64,000 nucleotides of DNA from Pedobacter punctiformis (lineage in GTDB: Bacteria; Bacteroidota; Bacteroidia; Sphingobacteriales; Sphingobacteriaceae), in assembly GCF_027213715.1 (NCBI RefSeq), contig NZ_JAPWGM010000001.1, positions 1-64,000 on the forward strand, given 5' to 3'. Positions within the stretch are counted from its first letter, which is position 1; the number at the start of each line of letters is the position of its first letter. The position numbers and the translations under genes were made by a program. Of this stretch, positions 55,040 to 63,755 are shown piece by piece. The notes below the pieces were generated by a model. That model was not told the DNA's origin and searched no databases. It was given only the letters and a program-made list of their open reading frames with translations.

Positions 55040-55405
55040 ATGAAATACGGAAAAATGTTGACTAAACATCTGATTAAAAGATCGGATAATAATGTTCAAA
55101 TCGCAATGGCTTTAGTTGCCGGATTGGCTGCCGGTGCAATAATTAGTGTTTTATTTGCCCCGGATAGCGGTACCGGAACACGTGAAAAAATTGCGGATAA
55201 GGCTAAAGGTCTGAAGTATAATTTTCAAGACCGGTACGAGGCGCTAAGGAAAAAAGTTTTTGGCACAGCTGCTGTTGAAGAAGATATCGTGGAACATGAA
55301 GTGCCTCATTTTAAACATACCAGAGCACCTAAACGTAAGTCAGATGTTGAAGAAATTTTGGAAAATGCACATCAAAACGGGCAAGTGCAAGAAGGACAGG
55401 GATAG
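55040..55405 (+). CDS. YtxH domain protein (121 aa)
   Basis: An N-terminal amphipathic start, then a glycine/alanine-rich membrane helix (about residues 21-42, ALVAGLAAGAIISVLFAPDSG) and an Arg/Lys-rich tail with TREKIADKAKG, the standard YtxH layout. The C-terminal half is charged (EDIVEHEVPHFKHT, KRKSDVEEILENAHQ). It is a small membrane-associated stress protein of unknown mechanism. It ends before a strong bidirectional terminator shared with obgE. Confidence 0.88.
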   Translation: MKYGKMLTKHLIKRSDNNVQIAMALVAGLAAGAIISVLFAPDSGTGTREKIADKAKGLKYNFQDRYEALRKKVFGTAAVEEDIVEHEVPHFKHTRAPKRKSDVEEILENAHQNGQVQEGQG

Positions 55406-55512
55406 ATAAGCAATTTTAATTCCTGATGCAAGTGCATTGATGAAATGGGAATTGGTTTTAAAGGAATGGGTAGGTTTGATTGCAGATCATTTTAGGAGTT
55501 AAACCCTGTAAA

Positions 55513-55547
55513 TAAAAAAAGGATTCTGAGTTCAGAATCCTTTTTTA
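55513..55547. terminator. Bidirectional terminator between ytxH-type gene and obgE
   Basis: GGATTCTGA (55521-55529) and TCAGAATCC (55532-55540) are perfect arms, flanked by an A-run on the left and a T-run on the right, so it works on both strands. It serves the plus-strand YtxH gene and the minus-strand obgE gene, which converge here. Confidence 0.9.
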
Positions 55548-55563
55548 TTTTTATGATTAATAT

Positions 55564-56559
55564 TTATCCTTCAATTGCTTTCCAAAGCATATCTTTTAAT
55601 TCCAGTAAATTTTTCTCTGCCACAGATGAAATAAATATAGAAGGTACATTTGGCAGGTCTTTTTTCATTTCCTCTGTTAATTCTTCATCGAGCATATCCG
55701 ATTTTGTGATGGCTAAAACATGTGGTTTCTGCATTAACTCCGGATTATAAGATTCAAGTTCTCTTTTTAAAATTTCATATTCTTCTTTTATGCTTCTGCT
55801 GGTATCAGCCGGAACCATAAAAAGCAAAACGGAATTGCGCTCAATGTGACGCAAGAAACGATAACCTAAGCCTTTTCCTTTCGATGCACCTTCGATAATC
55901 CCCGGAATATCGGCCATTACAAAAGACTTGTTATTACGGTAACTCACAATGCCCAGATTCGGAACAATTGTAGTAAAAGGATAATCTGCAATTTCAGGTT
56001 TAGCAGCAGAAACAACGGAAAGCAATGTCGATTTTCCGGCATTCGGAAACCCAACCAAACCTACATCAGCTAAAACTTTTAACTCTAAAATATTCCAGAC
56101 TTCCTTACCTGATTCTCCTGGCTGTGCAAATCTTGGTGTTTGTAAGGTTGAGGTTTTAAAATGTGCATTACCCAAACCTCCGCGACCACCGGCTGTTAAA
56201 ATTTGAGTTTCGCCATCCTTAGTAATTTCAAAAAGAACTTCTCCGGTTTCTGCATCTTTAGCAATGGTTCCCAGCGGAACTTCAAGAATCTCATCTTTAC
56301 CCTGACGGCCAAATTTATGAGAACTTCCACCTGCCAAACCATCCTCAGCAATAATATGTTTACGATATTTTAAGTGTAATAATGTCCAGATGTTACTGTT
56401 TCCTTTAACAATAATGTGGCCACCACGTCCGCCGTCTCCACCATCAGGTCCACCCATTGATGTTAAAATATCGCGATGCAGGTGCGCAGAACCTGCCCCG
56501 CCCTTACCTGAACGGCAACAAATTTTTACATAATCCACGAAATTCGAACCCTGAGACAT
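55564..56559 (-). CDS. obgE: GTPase Obg/CgtA (331 aa)
   Basis: The N-terminal glycine-rich Obg fold ([46 protein letters not shown]) is followed by the G domain with G1 [10 protein letters not shown]2/G3 TTIVPNLG and [11 protein letters not shown]4 TKSD and G5 SSVAEK. It is an essential ribosome-assembly and stress GTPase. It is shorter at the C-terminus than enterobacterial ObgE (about 390) and lacks the acidic tail, as usual in Bacteroidota. It is followed by a shared terminator and preceded by adk. Confidence 0.97.
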   Translation of the reverse strand: MSQGSNFVDYVKICCRSGKGGAGSAHLHRDILTSMGGPDGGDGGRGGHIIVKGNSNIWTLLHLKYRKHIIAEDGLAGGSSHKFGRQGKDEILEVPLGTIAKDAETGEVLFEITKDGETQILTAGGRGGLGNAHFKTSTLQTPRFAQPGESGKEVWNILELKVLADVGLVGFPNAGKSTLLSVVSAAKPEIADYPFTTIVPNLGIVSYRNNKSFVMADIPGIIEGASKGKGLGYRFLRHIERNSVLLFMVPADTSRSIKEEYEILKRELESYNPELMQKPHVLAITKSDMLDEELTEEMKKDLPNVPSIFISSVAEKNLLELKDMLWKAIEG

Positions 56560-56574
56560 ATTATTTCCTTTTTA

Positions 56575-56614
56575 AATAAAAATGGCGGAAAAAAATAAAA
56601 TCCTTTCCGCCATT
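56575..56614 (-). terminator. Terminator of adk
   Basis: AATGGCGGAAA (from 56581) pairs with TTTCCGCCATT (ending at 56614). On the minus strand the stem is followed by TTTTTATTT. It lies between the adk stop (56632) and the obgE start (56559). Confidence 0.85.
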
Positions 56615-56631
56615 CACAAAAAACTTATTAC

Positions 56632-57201
56632 TTAGTATTGATCAATAACAGCGCAAAGATCATTAAATACTGTTTCTATTTCACCGATTCCGTTTACTTT
56701 ATTCAACTTTCCCTGTGCCTCATAATAAGGCAATACATGGATTGTTTTATCGAAGTACTCCGAAATGCGTTTCTTCAATTTTTCAGCGTCATCATCTGGT
56801 CTGCCACTAATTTTATGACGTTCCGCAATGCGTTTTGTTAATTCATCCTGGTTAACGTCTAAAGCAATAACACCGGCAATTTTGCTTCCTTTACGTTCCA
56901 AAAACAGGTCTAATTCTTCTGCCTGAGGAACGGTACGAGGAAAACCATCAAAAACAAAGCCTTTAGCTTCAGGATTTTTATCTACTTCCTCTTCCAGCAT
57001 TGCAATGGTAATTGCATCCGGAACCAACTCTCCATCAGCAAGTAACTGACTCACTTTTTGTCCTAATTCGGTTTGATTCTTAACGTGTCCTCTAAAAAGA
57101 TCGCCTGTTGAAACATGTACCAACTGATATTTTGAGATCAGCTTTTCTGATTGGGTGCCTTTACCCGCCCCCGGAGGGCCAAAGAGAACTAAATTAAGCA
57201 T
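56632..57201 (-). CDS. adk: Adenylate kinase (189 aa)
   Basis: The P-loop GPPGAGKGTQ at residues 8-17, the NMP-binding region (VSTGDLFRGHVK), FDGFPRTVPQAEELD, and IAERHKISGRPDDDAEKLKKRI, a short form of the LID. The length is that of the short adenylate kinases. It catalyses ATP + AMP = 2 ADP in the cytoplasm. It has its own terminator. The tRNA-Arg gene lies upstream in the same direction with its own terminator between them. Confidence 0.97.
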   Translation of the reverse strand: MLNLVLFGPPGAGKGTQSEKLISKYQLVHVSTGDLFRGHVKNQTELGQKVSQLLADGELVPDAITIAMLEEEVDKNPEAKGFVFDGFPRTVPQAEELDLFLERKGSKIAGVIALDVNQDELTKRIAERHKISGRPDDDAEKLKKRISEYFDKTIHVLPYYEAQGKLNKVNGIGEIETVFNDLCAVIDQY

Positions 57202-57228
57202 TAACGTGGTTTAGGTTATCTTTAAAAT

Positions 57229-57263
57229 TAAAAAAGCCTTGTTGCCTAGGCGCAACAAGGCTT
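57229..57263 (-). terminator. Terminator of the tRNA-Arg gene
   Basis: AAGCCTTGTTGC (57234-57245) and GCAACAAGGCTT (57252-57263) form a perfect 12-base stem with a 6-base loop. On the minus strand it is followed by TTTT, directly downstream of the tRNA. Confidence 0.9.
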
Positions 57264-57274
57264 CATCCAAATTG

Positions 57275-57348
57275 TGCACTTGTAGGGATTCGAACCCCAA
57301 ACCTTCTCATCCGTAGTGAGATGCTCTATCCAATTGAGCTACAAATGC
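57275..57348 (-). tRNA. tRNA-Arg (anticodon ACG)
   Basis: The minus strand folds into a full cloverleaf of 74 nt. The acceptor stem is GCATTTG/CAAGTGC with one T-G pair. The D-loop region is TAGCTCAATTGGATAGAGCA. The anticodon stem is TCTCA/TGAGA around the loop CTACGGA, giving anticodon ACG. The T-arm is GGGGTTCGAATCCC. The discriminator is A, and CCA is not encoded, so it must be added after transcription. It reads CGU codons (A34 is normally edited to inosine). Confidence 0.96.
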
Positions 57349-57365
57349 ATTTCCGTTCGTTAACG

Positions 57366-57752
57366 GATTGCAAAAGTAAGATTTGATATTTAAATACGCA
57401 ATTTTATTTTAAAAAAAATCTTCCTAAAAACACTTATTCAAACTCTAAAACGCATTACAGTTACAAATACAACTGATCATCAGCCATTTAGTTGTGGTTA
57501 GTAAATTTGAAACTGTTTAATTTTTTTATTAAATCAATCCGCTGAAAGGAGTACTCTCTGTAAACCATCCTTGTTGGTATCTCAATTCACCTGTGATGAA
57601 AGATTAAAGTCCTTCAAAATAATCATTTTTAATTAGGGTACACCAAAAATGGGGTACACCAAAGTGCGGATAAAAGTATTCTATCGTGTATCAAACCGGG
57701 AAATTCTTTGATCTAACTTTGATCTATTAAATAACACATTAATTAAATTATT
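57366..57752 (+). promoter_or_regulatory. Upstream region of the degenerate-receiver operon
   Basis: There is no gene in this 390-base stretch. GGGTACACCAAA occurs twice as a direct repeat (57636-57647 and 57652-57663, 16 bases apart). TTTGATCTA occurs twice at about 57707 and 57718. TAACTTTG at 57714-57721 matches the Bacteroidota -7 element TAnnTTTG, about 30 bases before the first ATG, but no good -33 TTG is correctly placed. It is probably the promoter region of the six-gene operon, with possible regulator sites. Confidence 0.45.
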
Positions 57753-58148
57753 ATGCGAGTTCTATTAGTGGAAAACGATAAAATGATTATCAAAATAATT
57801 GCCAATTGTTTATTATCCAGAGATTGTGCGGTTGTTTCCATCCAAAACGGATACGACGCTTTAAAAGTAGCTAGTGAGGAACATTTTGATGCCATCATAT
57901 CTAATGTTTTTTTAACTCAGTTAAGTGGATTAGAATTTATAGGTAAACTTAGCACAAGCAATAGTTTACGTCCGCCAGTTTATGTGATTTCTAAAACACC
58001 TAACGAAGATCTTGAATTTGAGGCCTATCAATTGGGTGCAATAGACTTTATTACAATTCCTTTTGACCCGGTTTTATTAATTGAAAAAATGATAAGCGAT
58101 CAAGAAAACCGGTTACAAAAAAATGCACCGCACATAAATCAAAAATGA
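57753..58148 (+). CDS. Atypical receiver-domain protein lacking the phospho-acceptor (131 aa)
   Basis: A stand-alone CheY-like fold (MRVLLVENDKMI, YDALKVASEEHFDAIISNVF, PPVYVISKTPNEDLEFEAYQ, LGAIDFITIPFDP). The aspartate that is phosphorylated in normal receivers is Asn51 (IISNVF instead of IISDVF), and the conserved lysine of the KPF motif is Ile102 (TIPF). Part of the acidic pocket remains (E7, D9). It should therefore not be switched by phosphorylation and may be a docking module. It is the first gene of the operon; its stop overlaps the next start (ATGA). Confidence 0.88.
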   Translation: MRVLLVENDKMIIKIIANCLLSRDCAVVSIQNGYDALKVASEEHFDAIISNVFLTQLSGLEFIGKLSTSNSLRPPVYVISKTPNEDLEFEAYQLGAIDFITIPFDPVLLIEKMISDQENRLQKNAPHINQK

Positions 58149-58960
58149 ATTTTATCCAGGTCATAAAAGGTGAAGTAATGAATATAATAACAAGCGAAAG
58201 ATTTGAAGAATTAATGATTATTGTAATAATTATTCTGCTGATAGCCATTTTAATCGTATCAATATTATATCTCCTAAAAATTTCATCAATAATTGATGAA
58301 GGTAAAAAAAATGACATCTACGAAGGGATCGTTGATGCTTATTTGAACGATATCGAAACGTGCACCATTAAAATAGAACAAGTTGCAATAAATTTTATAG
58401 AGAGCCCCCATTTCCGGGATCCATTATTTAGAGAATTGATGACAAAAGAGCTTATAAACACACATCATTACTTAACAGGGCTCATAAAAAACAGACTTCA
58501 AACATTTTATTTTTCTTCAGGATTAGTTAACGATTCTTATCTGAAATTAAAATCTAACGATTGGCATTTACAATGTAAGGGCATCAATGAATTTTCTGAA
58601 ATGGATGCAATTTCCTACTATGATGATATTTTATCTCTTCGTTTTAACAAGAATAGTCAAGTTAGGTTACAAGCAGTTCTTTCATTAATAAAACTGAAGG
58701 GAAAAAATGCTTACAAAGACGTTAGTAATTTTGATTATAACGTAAATAGATGGGCAATAGCCAATGTAATTGAATTAATCAAAGATTTACCTGATAACCA
58801 GATATTCGATTACAATCTTATGTTAAATAGTAATAATGATGCTGTAAAAATAATTGGCATAAGCTTAATTGAGCATTTTAAACTTAAAACTTATGAAGAT
58901 GAATTAAACACTCTAAAATCTGACTCTGTTTCTTCAACCATGTTAAAGTTGCAGTATTGA
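58145..58960 (+). CDS. Membrane-anchored HEAT-like repeat protein (271 aa)
   Basis: One membrane helix near the N-terminus (about residues 24-46, MIIVIIILLIAILIVSILYLL) is followed by an all-helical cytoplasmic part. The C-terminal half shows HEAT-like helical pairs (NSQVRLQAVLSLIKLKGKNA, VNRWAIANVIELIKDL, NDAVKIIGISLIEHFKL). The ATG at 58145 overlaps the receiver stop; an ATG at 58178 preceded by AAAGGTGAAG is an alternative. Similar proteins accompany a receiver and a family 2 glycosyltransferase in exopolysaccharide-type loci of related bacteria (recalled). It probably acts as a scaffold for the glycosyltransferase-like protein that follows after 18 bases. Confidence 0.75.
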   Translation: MNFIQVIKGEVMNIITSERFEELMIIVIIILLIAILIVSILYLLKISSIIDEGKKNDIYEGIVDAYLNDIETCTIKIEQVAINFIESPHFRDPLFRELMTKELINTHHYLTGLIKNRLQTFYFSSGLVNDSYLKLKSNDWHLQCKGINEFSEMDAISYYDDILSLRFNKNSQVRLQAVLSLIKLKGKNAYKDVSNFDYNVNRWAIANVIELIKDLPDNQIFDYNLMLNSNNDAVKIIGISLIEHFKLKTYEDELNTLKSDSVSSTMLKLQY

Positions 58961-58978
58961 CATTTTAAATGTAGCAAA

Positions 58979-60334
58979 ATGGAAAATTTTATTTCACAAC
59001 TTAGTTTAATCATCATAAGCTTAGCAATTATCATCTTGGTTTTTAAGTTGCTATTGGCATTAATTTCCATTTCAGAAATCAATAAAAATTTAAAATCTAA
59101 TACTCTGGTAAACTATGATATTCTCTTATCATCCTCTTTAGCACCTCAAATCTCTTTATTGATACCCATTTCAAATGATTCGGCAAGCTTAATAGAAGAC
59201 ATTAATACCTTTTTATGTTTAAATTATTCTAAATATGAAGTTATTTTAATTACAGATGATGGCGCAATACTCAAAAAATTGGTATCTGCCTTCTTTTTAG
59301 ATCTAAGTAGCAATATTTCAACACAAAGTATTAAAACAGCTAAAATTAAGAATATTTATAAGTCAAAATTACTATCCCTTTCTAAGTTAATAGTGATTGA
59401 CAAAAAAAGCAATGGCAAATTTGATGCTTTAAATGCAGGTTTGAATATTTGCAAAGGTGATTATATTATTTCCACAAATCTTAATTCCCTGCTCGTTTAT
59501 GATTCGTTACTTAAGCTTTCAAAACCAATAATGGACGAAATTGATTATAAAGTAATTGCAGTTAGCGGATCAAAAAGAGTATTAAATGGAAACCAAATTA
59601 AAAGAGGGCTTATTAAAAAAATAGACCTTTCTAATTCTTTGCTCTCAAACATACAGATGCTTAATTCTTTAAAAGAACTTCTTTTAAGAAAAATGGCCTG
59701 GTCAAAGTTAACTTCATTTCTTCCTCTTCAACATAGCATTAATTTAATCAGCAAAGCCGATGCAATGCTTGTTGGCGGATATAGTAAAGTTATTTTGGGA
59801 GAAGACTTAGACTTGATTTTTAAAATACAAAGGCAATTAAAAATAAACGGTCAAAAACCAAAGGTATTGGCTATCCCGGATGCAATCTGCTGGTTTCGGG
59901 CTTCTGAAAATCTACATAAACTTATCAAACAAAAAAGCAAGCTAGCTAATACAAGTATTAACGGCTTCTTTAAGTATATTAAAATGTTTGTTCAACAAAA
60001 TTATAACATCATCCCTATTTTAAGTACTTTCTTTTGGTTTTTGTTAGATTATTCCTATCTCTGGATAGGAATATCAACCATTGTTGCTTCTGTTTATTTA
60101 TTATGCACAGGATTAATTTATTCTAAAGTTTTAGTTTTTTTACTAATGATTGCTTATATTTCTTCCATATTTTTCACTCTTTTAGCTATTTTAATTGAAA
60201 CAAAATTTAATGTTTATTTAAATAAAAATCAAACTAAAAAGTTGCTTCAGGCAATACTAATAGAACCTATATACCTTAAACCTATTATTTTATATACTCA
60301 GCTAAGCGCTATTTTTAAAAAGAAAGCTTCCTAA
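58979..60334 (+). CDS. Membrane glycosyltransferase family 2-like protein with lost catalytic motifs (451 aa)
   Basis: The layout is that of BcsA/IcaA-type synthases: an N-terminal helix (about 8-32), a GT-A domain (about 55-330) and three to four C-terminal helices (about 335-400). The first strand (PQISLLIPIS) and D93-D94 (ITDDG) are present, as are KFDALNAGLNICKGDYIIS and GEDLDL (274-279). The DXD motif expected after KGDYIIS is replaced by Asn-Leu-Asn (TNLNS, 166-170), and the QxxRW motif is replaced by QKSKL (318-322). Without these, processive sugar transfer is unlikely. It may be a pseudoenzyme retaining nucleotide-sugar or c-di-nucleotide sensing, or a diverged transferase. Confidence 0.82.
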   Translation: MENFISQLSLIIISLAIIILVFKLLLALISISEINKNLKSNTLVNYDILLSSSLAPQISLLIPISNDSASLIEDINTFLCLNYSKYEVILITDDGAILKKLVSAFFLDLSSNISTQSIKTAKIKNIYKSKLLSLSKLIVIDKKSNGKFDALNAGLNICKGDYIISTNLNSLLVYDSLLKLSKPIMDEIDYKVIAVSGSKRVLNGNQIKRGLIKKIDLSNSLLSNIQMLNSLKELLLRKMAWSKLTSFLPLQHSINLISKADAMLVGGYSKVILGEDLDLIFKIQRQLKINGQKPKVLAIPDAICWFRASENLHKLIKQKSKLANTSINGFFKYIKMFVQQNYNIIPILSTFFWFLLDYSYLWIGISTIVASVYLLCTGLIYSKVLVFLLMIAYISSIFFTLLAILIETKFNVYLNKNQTKKLLQAILIEPIYLKPIILYTQLSAIFKKKAS

Positions 60335-60397
60335 TTTATTAAACATAATATCGAGTTAAGGGGCTGCGATATTTACATTCACAGTTAATACAGTTAA

Positions 60398-61723
60398 ATG
60401 TATAAATTAGTTAAAATGTCAAAAATTAACATCAAGTACAAACTATTTAAACTGGTTAATAATGGCATTTTACATACAAAAAGCAGAGATGAAAGGAATA
60501 AACTTCAGGTTTTCAACATCATTGTTTTTCAAATTGCTGCCTTTAATATTATAATATCTTTTGCCTATTGCTCGTTTGGCTATTACTGGCAGGCCTTTCT
60601 AACCATTGCATACATGACGTATTTGTTTGCAAGTATTGCACTTATTAGAATGGGGTATATTACCTTTGCTAAGGTATTGGGTACGCAACTTACTTTCTTA
60701 TTTCTATTTTGTTCAAGCGTTATATATGATTATCAACCTAATTTAAATCATTTTTATTTTATCGTAATTATTGCCGCTACCTTTATTTTTACTCGTAAAG
60801 AAATGTACTATTTGTATTTTTTTACGATCGAAGCCATCACATTATTTTTACTGCAGTCAATAAAATCAAAATACCTTCCTCAATTAAATTATCAACAGGA
60901 TAATTTACTGAATTACAATATCATTTTATTAGTGGGTTTGATTGCTTATAGCATTGCCTTGATTTTACTCTTTATCCTCATTAATCGCGTACAAGAAAAT
61001 AAGTTAATAAAGCTTCGTTATAAGCTCAAAAAGAATCAACGGCACCTTATTACCCAAAATAAAGACTTACAGGATTTCGGTTTAGCAACTACTCACGCAT
61101 TAAAAACACCTTTATTTATCATCAATAGTTTTTTAAATAAGATCAAAAAAAACTTAATTGAACAGCTAAATTTAGATTTAAATCTACAGTACATTGGCCT
61201 TGTTAAAGAAAGCATTTTGCTAACCGAGCAATATGCAGAAGATTTAAATGCATTTCACACCATAACTAATTTAAAAAACCAGAAGATGCGGTTTGATCTT
61301 CATGAACAAATTGCTGACCTTACTAAAATATATAGCGTTCAATACGAGAACTCACTCATAATCAACAATGTGAGTCATATTTCAATTTTTTGCAATTCAA
61401 AATTATTTGAAATCGTTATACAGAATCTGGTCGAAAACGCAATAAAATATAATGATTCTATCACACCAAGAATTACCATTTACTCTGAAATTACGGATAG
61501 AAATATTTGCATATATTTTGAAGATAATGGAATTGGCATCAGCCATATTTACAGCGAAAAAATCTTCAACCCTTTTACTCGGATAAATCAAAAATCTACT
61601 ATTTCTGGAAGTGGCTTAGGCTTATATGGCGCTAAAATGGCTGCCAAAAAATTAAAAGCTAATTTATTATTAGATAGAAGCGATTCTTCGGGTTCAGTAT
61701 TTAAACTGGAAATGGGCTTATGA
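60398..61723 (+). CDS. Six-helix membrane histidine kinase, first of a tandem pair (441 aa)
   Basis: About six membrane helices between residues 38 and 195 have no large extracytoplasmic domain. A short linker follows, then a dimerisation/H-box region with THALKTPLF (H233), and a complete HATPase domain (NLVENAIKYND, FEDNGIGI, GSGLGLYGAKMAAKK). The residue after the histidine is Ala instead of the acidic residue of typical HisKA kinases (SHELRTP), which may change kinase or phosphatase activity. The stop overlaps the start of the next kinase (ATGA), so both are translated together, presumably in equal amounts. The signal is unknown. Confidence 0.88.
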   Translation: MYKLVKMSKINIKYKLFKLVNNGILHTKSRDERNKLQVFNIIVFQIAAFNIIISFAYCSFGYYWQAFLTIAYMTYLFASIALIRMGYITFAKVLGTQLTFLFLFCSSVIYDYQPNLNHFYFIVIIAATFIFTRKEMYYLYFFTIEAITLFLLQSIKSKYLPQLNYQQDNLLNYNIILLVGLIAYSIALILLFILINRVQENKLIKLRYKLKKNQRHLITQNKDLQDFGLATTHALKTPLFIINSFLNKIKKNLIEQLNLDLNLQYIGLVKESILLTEQYAEDLNAFHTITNLKNQKMRFDLHEQIADLTKIYSVQYENSLIINNVSHISIFCNSKLFEIVIQNLVENAIKYNDSITPRITIYSEITDRNICIYFEDNGIGISHIYSEKIFNPFTRINQKSTISGSGLGLYGAKMAAKKLKANLLLDRSDSSGSVFKLEMGL

Positions 61724-63048
61724 GAAAAACAATCACTCATTTCAAATTTACTATTTTAATCAAACTAGTAAGATTTATATACACCGGTATTCAAAATATT
61801 AATGAGGAAGATGTTAACGATAAAATTAAAATCTTTAATGTTTTAAATCTAATTTCAATCATCAGTCTGACCATCATCATTGCTTTATTTTACCTCACTA
61901 ATTTATTTAATAATGCGATCTTCTCCTGTTTACCTATTCTACCTTTATTACTGCTTTATTTCTTTAGTTATAAAAAAAAGTATGTTTTAGCTAAATTTTC
62001 CTGCTTTCAACTGTATAACTGTTACATAGCAGGCTCTTTTTTACATTTTTCACAATCTGTATTATGCTATTATCATATGCCAATAATTATTGCTGCCACT
62101 TTAATTTTCCATTATAAAGAGTGGAAATATTTAGTATTAGTGATACTAACTTCCTTCACCTTATTATTTATAGAAACTACACCCTTTTTTGACCCTCAAG
62201 CAAACGATTCTGGTTTTCAGACATCAGAAAATATGACCAGTTATTTATTAGTGGTATTAGTATTTTACATTTTAACACTGGTTTATTTCTACATGAGTTA
62301 TACAAAATTGAAATCTGACAGATTAATCCTGATTAGCGATAGATTACTAAAATCAAAAATTGAGTTAGGAAAACAAAGCGAAGATTTAATTGAGTTTAGT
62401 AAAGCCTCAAATCATTTTATTAAATCTCCTGTGTATATTTCAAATTTCTTTGCTGAAAAAATAGAAAAGGGCATTATCGAAAATAAAAAATATGCCGAAT
62501 TAGAACAATACTTTGATTTGATACAAAGCAGTATTGATAATGAAGAGATTTTCATCAACAATATGTTCGATTACAATGAGATCATTACAATTACACCTAA
62601 AAAAGAAAAGGTAGACCTATACGCATTATTACTACAATCGATTTCTGAATATAAAAAAGATAAGAAAAATATCGAGTTCGATGTAGCGCCCTTTAATGCT
62701 AAAATTAAACTGGATAAATACTTGTTAAAAAAAGCATTCTTTGTCTTGTTTGAAAACGCGATTAACTACAATTTGAATAAAAAACCGTATTTATACATTT
62801 ACAGTGAGCACAATAATGATGATGATATTCTCCTAAATTTTAAAGATAACGGCATAGGAATTGATGATAGTTTTAAAGATAAAATTTTTGAACCGTTTTT
62901 GCGGATAAATGACCTTTCAAATGTTAATGGTGTCGGCCTTGGGCTTACTAAAGTAAAAAAAATAGCCGAAATTTTAAATGGAAATGTTACGTTAAAGAAT
63001 AGTTCGAAAAATGGAAGCACTTTTCAACTGCTGTTAAAGAACAACTAA
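61720..63048 (+). CDS. Six-helix membrane histidine kinase, second of a tandem pair (442 aa)
   Basis: A paralogue of the preceding protein, with the same length, helix pattern and shared segments (IIIAATLIFHYKEWKYL compared with VIIAATFIFTRKEMYYL). The H-box is NHFIKSPVY (H232), with Phe after the histidine and a weak match overall. The HATPase motifs are present (FENAINYN, FKDNGIGID, NGVGLGLTKVKKIAE). The H-box is even further from consensus than in the first copy. A heterodimer of the two kinases, or one acting as a partner without activity, is plausible. Forty bases separate it from the response regulator gene. Confidence 0.86.
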   Translation: MRKTITHFKFTILIKLVRFIYTGIQNINEEDVNDKIKIFNVLNLISIISLTIIIALFYLTNLFNNAIFSCLPILPLLLLYFFSYKKKYVLAKFSCFQLYNCYIAGSFLHFSQSVLCYYHMPIIIAATLIFHYKEWKYLVLVILTSFTLLFIETTPFFDPQANDSGFQTSENMTSYLLVVLVFYILTLVYFYMSYTKLKSDRLILISDRLLKSKIELGKQSEDLIEFSKASNHFIKSPVYISNFFAEKIEKGIIENKKYAELEQYFDLIQSSIDNEEIFINNMFDYNEIITITPKKEKVDLYALLLQSISEYKKDKKNIEFDVAPFNAKIKLDKYLLKKAFFVLFENAINYNLNKKPYLYIYSEHNNDDDILLNFKDNGIGIDDSFKDKIFEPFLRINDLSNVNGVGLGLTKVKKIAEILNGNVTLKNSSKNGSTFQLLLKNN

Positions 63049-63088
63049 TAAGTCATCCCAGCTTTTTTTTAGTTCTAAACATACAAAA

Positions 63089-63721
63089 ATGAGTATAAAA
63101 ATAGCTTTTATCGAAGATAATCAAGTATTTTATCATGCAATTAAAATTCTAATACTTGAAAATGAACAGTTTGATTTAGTAGGGATGTTCTCAAATGCAG
63201 AGTCATTTTTAAAGGATTTTGAATTTATTAAACCCGAAATAGTTTTAATGGATATAGATCTACCGGGAATGTCTGGCATTGAAGCAATTGCATCTGTTAA
63301 AGCCAATTATCCCGATACTAAAATTATTGTCTTAACCGTACATGATGGTGAAGAAAATATAATTAATTCTCTAAAAGCCGGCGCAGATGGATACTTGTTA
63401 AAAAAGAGTTCATTAGAGAATTTATCAGAAAGTATAAATGTAATTTTAAATGGCGGGGCGCCAATAACACCCGCCATAGCCCACAAAATTGTACTTCATT
63501 TTCAAAAAGAACAAAGTCATGCGGGTGACATGAATAACCTAACGAGTAGAGAAAAAGAAGTTTTATCGTATATTTCTGAAGGTTTACTTAATAAAGAAAT
63601 TGCAGAAAAAATGTTCATATCTATAGATGCAATTAAAAAGCATGCACAAAGTATCTACGCTAAAATTCAGGTTAGAAACAGAGCTGAAGCCATGAAAAAA
63701 TACTTAAATAATTTAGGCTAA
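63089..63721 (+). CDS. LuxR/NarL-type response regulator (210 aa)
   Basis: A complete receiver domain (FIEDNQVF acidic pair; phospho-acceptor Asp in VLMDIDLPGMSG; VLTVHD; LLKKSS lysine) is joined to a C-terminal LuxR helix-turn-helix (LTSREKEVLSYISEGLLNKE, IAEKMFISIDAIKKHAQSIY). All key residues are present, in contrast to the degenerate receiver at the start of the operon. It is the probable DNA-binding output of the two tandem kinases. The targets are unknown; the operon itself is a candidate. Confidence 0.93.
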   Translation: MSIKIAFIEDNQVFYHAIKILILENEQFDLVGMFSNAESFLKDFEFIKPEIVLMDIDLPGMSGIEAIASVKANYPDTKIIVLTVHDGEENIINSLKAGADGYLLKKSSLENLSESINVILNGGAPITPAIAHKIVLHFQKEQSHAGDMNNLTSREKEVLSYISEGLLNKEIAEKMFISIDAIKKHAQSIYAKIQVRNRAEAMKKYLNNLG

Positions 63722-63755
63722 AAGCTACTTCTGTTTCCAATCTGAAGTTTATATT

